Assembly: GCA_003988855.1 (NCBI GenBank)
Contig: QYAI01000005.1
Coordinates: 372,001-436,000 of the forward strand
Reading direction: 5' to 3'
DNA length: 64,000 nt
Source: Arachnopeziza araneosa
Lineage: Eukaryota; Ascomycota; Leotiomycetes; Helotiales; Arachnopezizaceae
The notes beneath the pieces were generated by a model. The model was not told the DNA's origin. It saw nothing but the letters and a program-made list of their open reading frames with translations, and did not search any database. Both the position numbers and the translations under genes were made by a program. Below are positions 59,947 to 64,000 of the stretch, piece by piece (position 1 is the stretch's first letter; each line of letters begins with the position of its first letter).

Positions 59947-62235
59947 ATGGCACCAGAACTGAAGAAAAGATCGAGGCCAATCCCTGACTCCAGTCAAAGA
60001 TCTAAAAAACGTCAGAAAATTGCGGAAGCAAAGAATATCCAAAAGAGACCAGTGAAAAAGGCTGTTCCACTAGATGCTCTGCCATGGAACGAAGTAGATA
60101 TGCCGGATATGTTCGACGATGCAGAAGGTTTCTTTGGTCTGGAGGAAGTCGATGATGTAGAGGTTGTTCGGGAAGGAGATGTAGTAAAATTTGTATGTAT
60201 GTAGTCAAAATGTCTTAATCAAGTTCTTACTTCTTAGGTAACCGCTACGGTAGACACATACCCCGAAGAAGAGGAGTTTGCAGGTTTTAAAGACGACGAA
60301 TCCATCGGAAAAGTTGAGGTCCAGGAGCTCGAGCATTCGAAACCCAAGGCTGCCCCAAAGGACAAAGTTAAGAAAGATAGAACGAAGCAATCGAAGGCCA
60401 TTGTGGGAGAACAGCCACCTTCCAATCAACTCCAGGCGAATGTATTCCAAGCACTTTTAGAAGAGGGAGAAGCAGAAGAAAACGATGTTTCAGCCTGGGT
60501 AGAGCTTGACTTGTCCTCGGAAGTTTTATCTGCAGTATCAAAGTTGAACTTTTCAAAGCCAACGCTTATACAGTCTGCTGCCATACCGGCGATCATTGCA
60601 GGCCATGATGTTGTAGGGAAAGCCTCAACTGGCTCTGGAAAAACCCTGGCATTCTCAATACCGATAGTTGAGAGCTGGATTCACTCGTATAGAGCCTTAA
60701 ACGAGAACGAACTCAGTACGAAGAGGCCACCAACTGCATTGATTCTTTCTCCTACACGAGAACTCGCACATCAGCTCTCAGAACACATAACGGCATTGTG
60801 CAAGGGCCTCTCAAACTCTCCTAATGTGGCAGTTGTGACTGGTGGATTATCTGTGCAAAAGCAGCAGCGTAAGCTTGTAAAGGCTGATATCGTGATTGGT
60901 ACTCCAGGGCGTTTATGGGAGGTCGTCAGCTCAAGCCAAGAGCTATCAGCTTCTTTCAAATCAGTCAAGTTCTTGGTTATCGATGAGGCAGATAGACTGT
61001 TGACAGAAGGACATTTTAAAGAAGCAACCGAAATCTTGGATATGTTAGATCGAAAAAAAGTTCCTGATGAAGACAGTGAAGATCCTAGCCCATCACGGCA
61101 AACTTTAGTATTTTCTGCTACTTTTCACAAAGGCTTGCAACAGAAGTTGGCTGGAAAAGGGAAGCATGGTCTCATGGATGAAGAAGACTCCATGGAATAT
61201 CTTCTGAAGAAACTCAATTTTCGTGAAGAGAAGCCCAAATTCATAGACGTGAATCCAATATCTCAAATGGCAGAAAGATTGAAGGAGGGCATGGTAGAGT
61301 GTGCAGGGATCGAAAAAGTATTAATTTCATCCATAATTTTGATAGTACTGACAATTTAATAGGATTTGTATCTATATGCTCTGCTCCTCTACCATCCGAA
61401 CCAGCGTACTCTAATATTCACAAATTCAATTCACTCAGTCCGTCGTCTAACGCCCATGCTTCAAAACCTCAACCTCCAAGCTCATGCTTTGCATTCGCAA
61501 ATGGTACAGAAAGCGCGTATGCGCTCCATAGAACGTTTCTCCTCACCACAAGCCACGAGTTCCATCTTAGTAGCAACCGATGTTGCAGCTCGCGGTCTCG
61601 ATGTCGGGGGTGTTCAATTAGTAATTCATTATCATCTTCCTCGTACAGCAGATATGTATGTGCATCGTTCTGGCCGCACCGCTCGAGCCCAGGCATCTGG
61701 GAGTAGTATACTCATGTGTGCGCCTGAGGAGATTGTCGGCACTCGCCGGCTTGTTGCCAAAGTTCATGCTCAAAACGCTATTGCAGATGGTGGAAACAAG
61801 TCTAAGTACTATATGAGATCGCTGGATTTAGATCGCAAAGTTGTAGCTAGGCTCAAACCTCGACTTACGCTCGCAAAAAGGATTGCGGATAGTGCCATAG
61901 CGAAAGAGAAGAAGGGCCATGATGATGATTGGGTGAAGAAGGCTGCTGAAGAGCTAGGAGTGGATTATGATAGTGAGGAATTCGAGGCTGCTGGTGGTAG
62001 GCGGAAGGGAAGAGGAACGGGCAGAAAACTAAAGGAAATGGAGGCAAGGGCCTTAACAAAAAGTGAACTTGGTGCCTTGAGGGCTGAGCTGAAAAGCTTG
62101 TTGGCACAACGTGTGAATGTTGGAGTCAGTGAAAGATATTTGAGTATGGGAACAGTTGATGTTAATGAGTTGCTGAAGGGTATAAGAGGAGATTTTTTGG
62201 GAAAAGTGGATGGTATTGGGATGGAAGACTTATAG
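59947..62235 (+). CDS. MAK5: ATP-dependent RNA helicase Mak5 (60S biogenesis)
   Basis: This nucleolar DEAD-box helicase is needed for 27S rRNA processing and 60S ribosome assembly. Three exons (59947-60192, 60238-61317, 61363-62235) give 732 residues. The basic N-terminus RPIPDSSQRSKKRQK suits a nuclear protein and is followed by the Mak5 block VPLDALPWNEVDMPDMFDDAEGFFGLEE. Helicase motifs follow in order: Q motif near PTLIQSAAIPA, ASTGSGKT, PTRELA, GG, TPGR, VIDEADR, SAT, DVAARGLDVGGV and HRSGRTAR. The insert between SAT and the C-terminal helicase half (KGKHGLMDEEDSMEYLLKKL) is Mak5-like. The C-terminus is rich in Lys, Arg and Glu. The start is the first ATG (MAPELKKRSRP). Confidence 0.96.
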
Positions 62236-62600
62236 TGCAGAGTTTTTCGAAGAGAAATAAAAATCAAATCAGATCAAATCAAGTGGGAACAAGAGAGTTT
62301 CCCGATAGTGAGATGAAATCAACATATGAATCCTTAAGGAATAAATAGCGAGAGTTAGAGGTTTGAAGTTGAACTAGATATCGATATGTTAGCTTCTTTA
62401 CTTGAATGATCCATAAGCTTAAGGTATCTTAAGTGAAATTGGATGGCATGATAAAGTTCTCAGCATAGACTCTTCGTTTTCTAATATTTCGGAATGTCGC
62501 CTCTTGAATAACCCAGCATCACGTGTTCCAACTACCTACCCCCTGTGAAGTTTCTTGGAGAATCGCGAAAGTTAGGAGCTGGAAACCAATAGGATACATA
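62236..62600. other. MAK5-MRPL6 spacer
   Basis: This is the MAK5 3' end and MRPL6 promoter. It contains ATCACGTG at 62518-62525. No other feature is seen. Confidence 0.5.
62518..62525 (+). promoter_or_regulatory. ATCACGTG (Cbf1-type E-box)
   Basis: Exact RTCACGTG core about 75 bp upstream of the mitochondrial ribosomal protein ATG. In several fungi, Cbf1-type sites are enriched upstream of ribosomal and mitochondrial genes. Motif-only call. Confidence 0.4.
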
Positions 62601-63450
62601 ATGTTGTCCACCACGCGATCGAAAGGATTCGAAAGAGCCATTAACTCCAACTGCTTAGTCTCGATACCCGCCTTTCTTCTTCCCTCCTTTCCAATCCATT
62701 CGTCCCGTCAATTCTCTTCCTCAACACCTCGCACATCATACATCGGACGAGCTCCCTTGTTAATACCTCCCGAAGTCAACTTTGCTGTCCACATACCGCC
62801 CAAAGGCAGAAATGGCAGGATATCCAGCGCTTCTTCACACCCTATCATCGAGGTTGAGGGTCCTTTAGGTACTTTATTCTGCTCCCAATGCAGGAAGGTG
62901 CTCATATATGACAGGCAAAATGTCCATGACCGTTCCCCCATATATCAAAATTGAGCACGACGAAGTCCTACGAAAAGCACACGTCTTGATAGAAGACAAG
63001 GAGGACAAAAGGCAGCGGGAAATGTGGGGTAGGCTATGAGTACGAGTTACATATTTTTTGATCTAAATACTTCTAGGTACCACTCGCGCATATCTTTACA
63101 ACCATATTCTTGGTGTCTCGGAAGGCCACACTGCGATTCTCCGTCTAGTGGGAGTAGGATACAGAGCCACAGTTGAGAATACTGCTACGACAGTGAAACC
63201 AGAGTATGAAGGCCAACAATTCATATCTCTGAAGGTCGGATACTCGCATCCTATCGAGCTTCCTTTACCAAAAGGTGTAAAGGCCACGGTCCCTCAACCG
63301 ACGAGAATATTACTAGAGGGCATTGAGAAAGAGGTAGTCCAACAATTTGCTGCGAAGATTAGAATGTGGAGAAAGCCGGAACCATATAAGGGTAAAGGAA
63401 TTTTTGTGAATGGGGAGACGATCAAGCTGAAGAGTAAAAAGATCAAATAG
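62601..63450 (+). CDS. MRPL6: Mitochondrial large-subunit ribosomal protein uL6m
   Basis: This is the mitochondrial counterpart of bacterial L6 in the 54S subunit. Three exons (62601-62868, 62915-63028, 63077-63450) give 251 residues. The N-terminus is basic and Ser-rich (MLSTTRSKGFERA, SSRQFSSSTPRTSY), consistent with a mitochondrial presequence. The L6 domain follows, with VNFAVHIPP, IIEVEGPLG, then a splice to KMSMTVPPYIKIEHDE, REMWGTTRAYLYNHILGVSEG, ILRLVGVGYRATVE, YSHPIELPLPKGVKA and GKGIFVNGETIKLKSKKIK. The first intron sits exactly after GPLG, and without it the frame would read nonsense. The ATG at 62601 is preceded by an in-frame open stretch without ATG. Confidence 0.93.
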
Positions 63451-63539
63451 AGGTCTTAGAATATCTGTATCATATGTATAGCATACGGCGTTCATCTCAG
63501 CAAGGCTTTTATTACTACCATTAGGATTTCGGAATTTGT

Positions 63540-64000
63540 CTACTTCTTTGCAGCTAAAACCTCCTTTACAGCTTCGAGCACCTTGCTGTGAACGGCTTTA
63601 GGAGCTGCCACAACTCCCTTGTTCTCCTGGAGAGTCCTACCTTTACTGAAATCCAGCCGTCTGCCCAAGGTATCTGTAACTTCACCACCTGCTTCTCTAA
63701 CAATGAGATCACCAGCCGCATGATCCCAAATCTTCTCCTGATACGTGGCACTAACGGGTAATCTTAAGTAAATATCACCGGCTCCTCGAGCAATCGAACC
63801 GTATTTTGCTTGTGAATCCATCCTAACGCTTGGTTTGGTAACACCAAGTCTCGCGGCGATGGCATGTTGATCTCCATGAGACGAGTGTCCTGCTTCCACG
63901 CTCTCGCAGAATGTTGCTTGAGTAAGGTTCTCCACGGGTCTCATGTGGATCGGTTGGCTCTTTTCAAGCATACCTGTTGTCAAAGGTCTGCTTGTAGCAC
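63540..64000 (-). CDS. MET22: 3'(2'),5'-bisphosphate nucleotidase, N-terminal part missing
   Basis: The gene runs off the right edge, so only the C-terminal part is visible: the last 147 residues from an internal Met at 63983 plus a few codons to the edge. The enzyme converts 3'-phosphoadenosine 5'-phosphate to AMP, recycling a by-product of sulfate assimilation, and is the Li+/Na+-sensitive target in yeast (Hal2/Met22). The family signature WDHAAGDLIVREAGGEVTD is seen. It contains WDxAAG, whose Asp is a metal ligand in this inositol-phosphatase superfamily. It is followed by LDFSKGRTLQ and the tail KVLEAVKEVLAAKK. The 89-bp gap to MRPL6 is convergent. The paralogous plain inositol monophosphatases lack this exact tail, so the nucleotidase is the better call. 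Confidence 0.9.
   Translation of the reverse strand, partial: ATSRPLTTGMLEKSQPIHMRPVENLTQATFCESVEAGHSSHGDQHAIAARLGVTKPSVRMDSQAKYGSIARGAGDIYLRLPVSATYQEKIWDHAAGDLIVREAGGEVTDTLGRRLDFSKGRTLQENKGVVAAPKAVHSKVLEAVKEVLAAKK

Noticed and set aside
1..64000. tRNA genes and a CRISPR array
   Set aside because: I looked for B-box-like GGTTCGA strings in spacers and found only ones inside coding genes, and I saw no direct-repeat array with spacers. Visual search can miss tRNAs; tRNAscan-SE would settle it.

Overview
This window comes from the nuclear genome of a filamentous ascomycete (Pezizomycotina). The genes are dense and intron-bearing. Introns are mostly 42-65 nt with GTANGT-like donors and CTRAC-like branch points, and nearly all products are conserved fungal housekeeping proteins. 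A secreted laccase and a Fot1/pogo-type transposon fit a saprobic or plant-associated mould. The protein sequences look most like Leotiomycetes (Helotiales) to me, but that placement is an impression, not a result. For all but a few genes I rebuilt the exons by hand. The total exon length of every rebuilt complete gene is a multiple of three and restores family motifs across junctions.

Layout. 1-1193 (+): 3' part of an unrecognised protein. 1572-10082 (-): a complete ten-exon RasGAP of the neurofibromin/Ira family. 10629-13783 (-): nuclear 5'-3' exoribonuclease Rat1. 14234-17124 (+): Golgi tether Uso1/p115. 17539-20955 (+): cytosolic isoleucyl-tRNA synthetase. 21053-21336 (-): a tiny three-exon twin-CX9C protein that simple ORF calling misses. 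21576-24776 (+): centrin-binding Sfi1. 25349-29636 (+): V-ATPase assembly factor Rav1. 30374-31289 (-): a short-chain dehydrogenase. 32356-35104 (-): PDK1-like kinase. 35847-37783 (+): a disordered unknown protein. 38188-40048: a TA-flanked pogo/Fot1 transposon with a broken transposase. 40210-42472 (+): OPT-family transporter. 42473-44326: a gene-poor stretch with a tandem repeat. 44327-46038 (-): SWIB protein Snf12. 46635-47937 (-): Hym1/Mo25. 48533-50246 (+): arginine methyltransferase of the PRMT3 type. 50570-52723 (-): laccase. 54449-55592 (+): FMN-binding split-barrel protein. 57145-58227 (+): mitochondrial oxoglutarate/malate-type carrier. 58511-59761 (-): Trm7. 59947-62235 (+): DEAD-box helicase Mak5. 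62601-63450 (+): mitochondrial ribosomal protein uL6m. 63540-64000 (-): 3'-part of a Met22/Hal2-type nucleotidase.

No gene cluster or operon-like pathway is apparent. The genes are ordinary neighbours with short convergent and divergent spacers. Nutrient signalling recurs (Ras-GAP, Pkh-type kinase, OPT transporter, Rav1, isoleucyl-tRNA synthetase with an upstream TGACTCA), but this is probably chance.

I found no convincing new multi-gene system. The items most worth a second look are the hidden twin-CX9C gene, the loss of the zinc-finger cysteines in the PRMT3 homologue, the transposon lodged 161 bp upstream of the transporter start, and the four-copy 47-bp repeat at 43941-44130.
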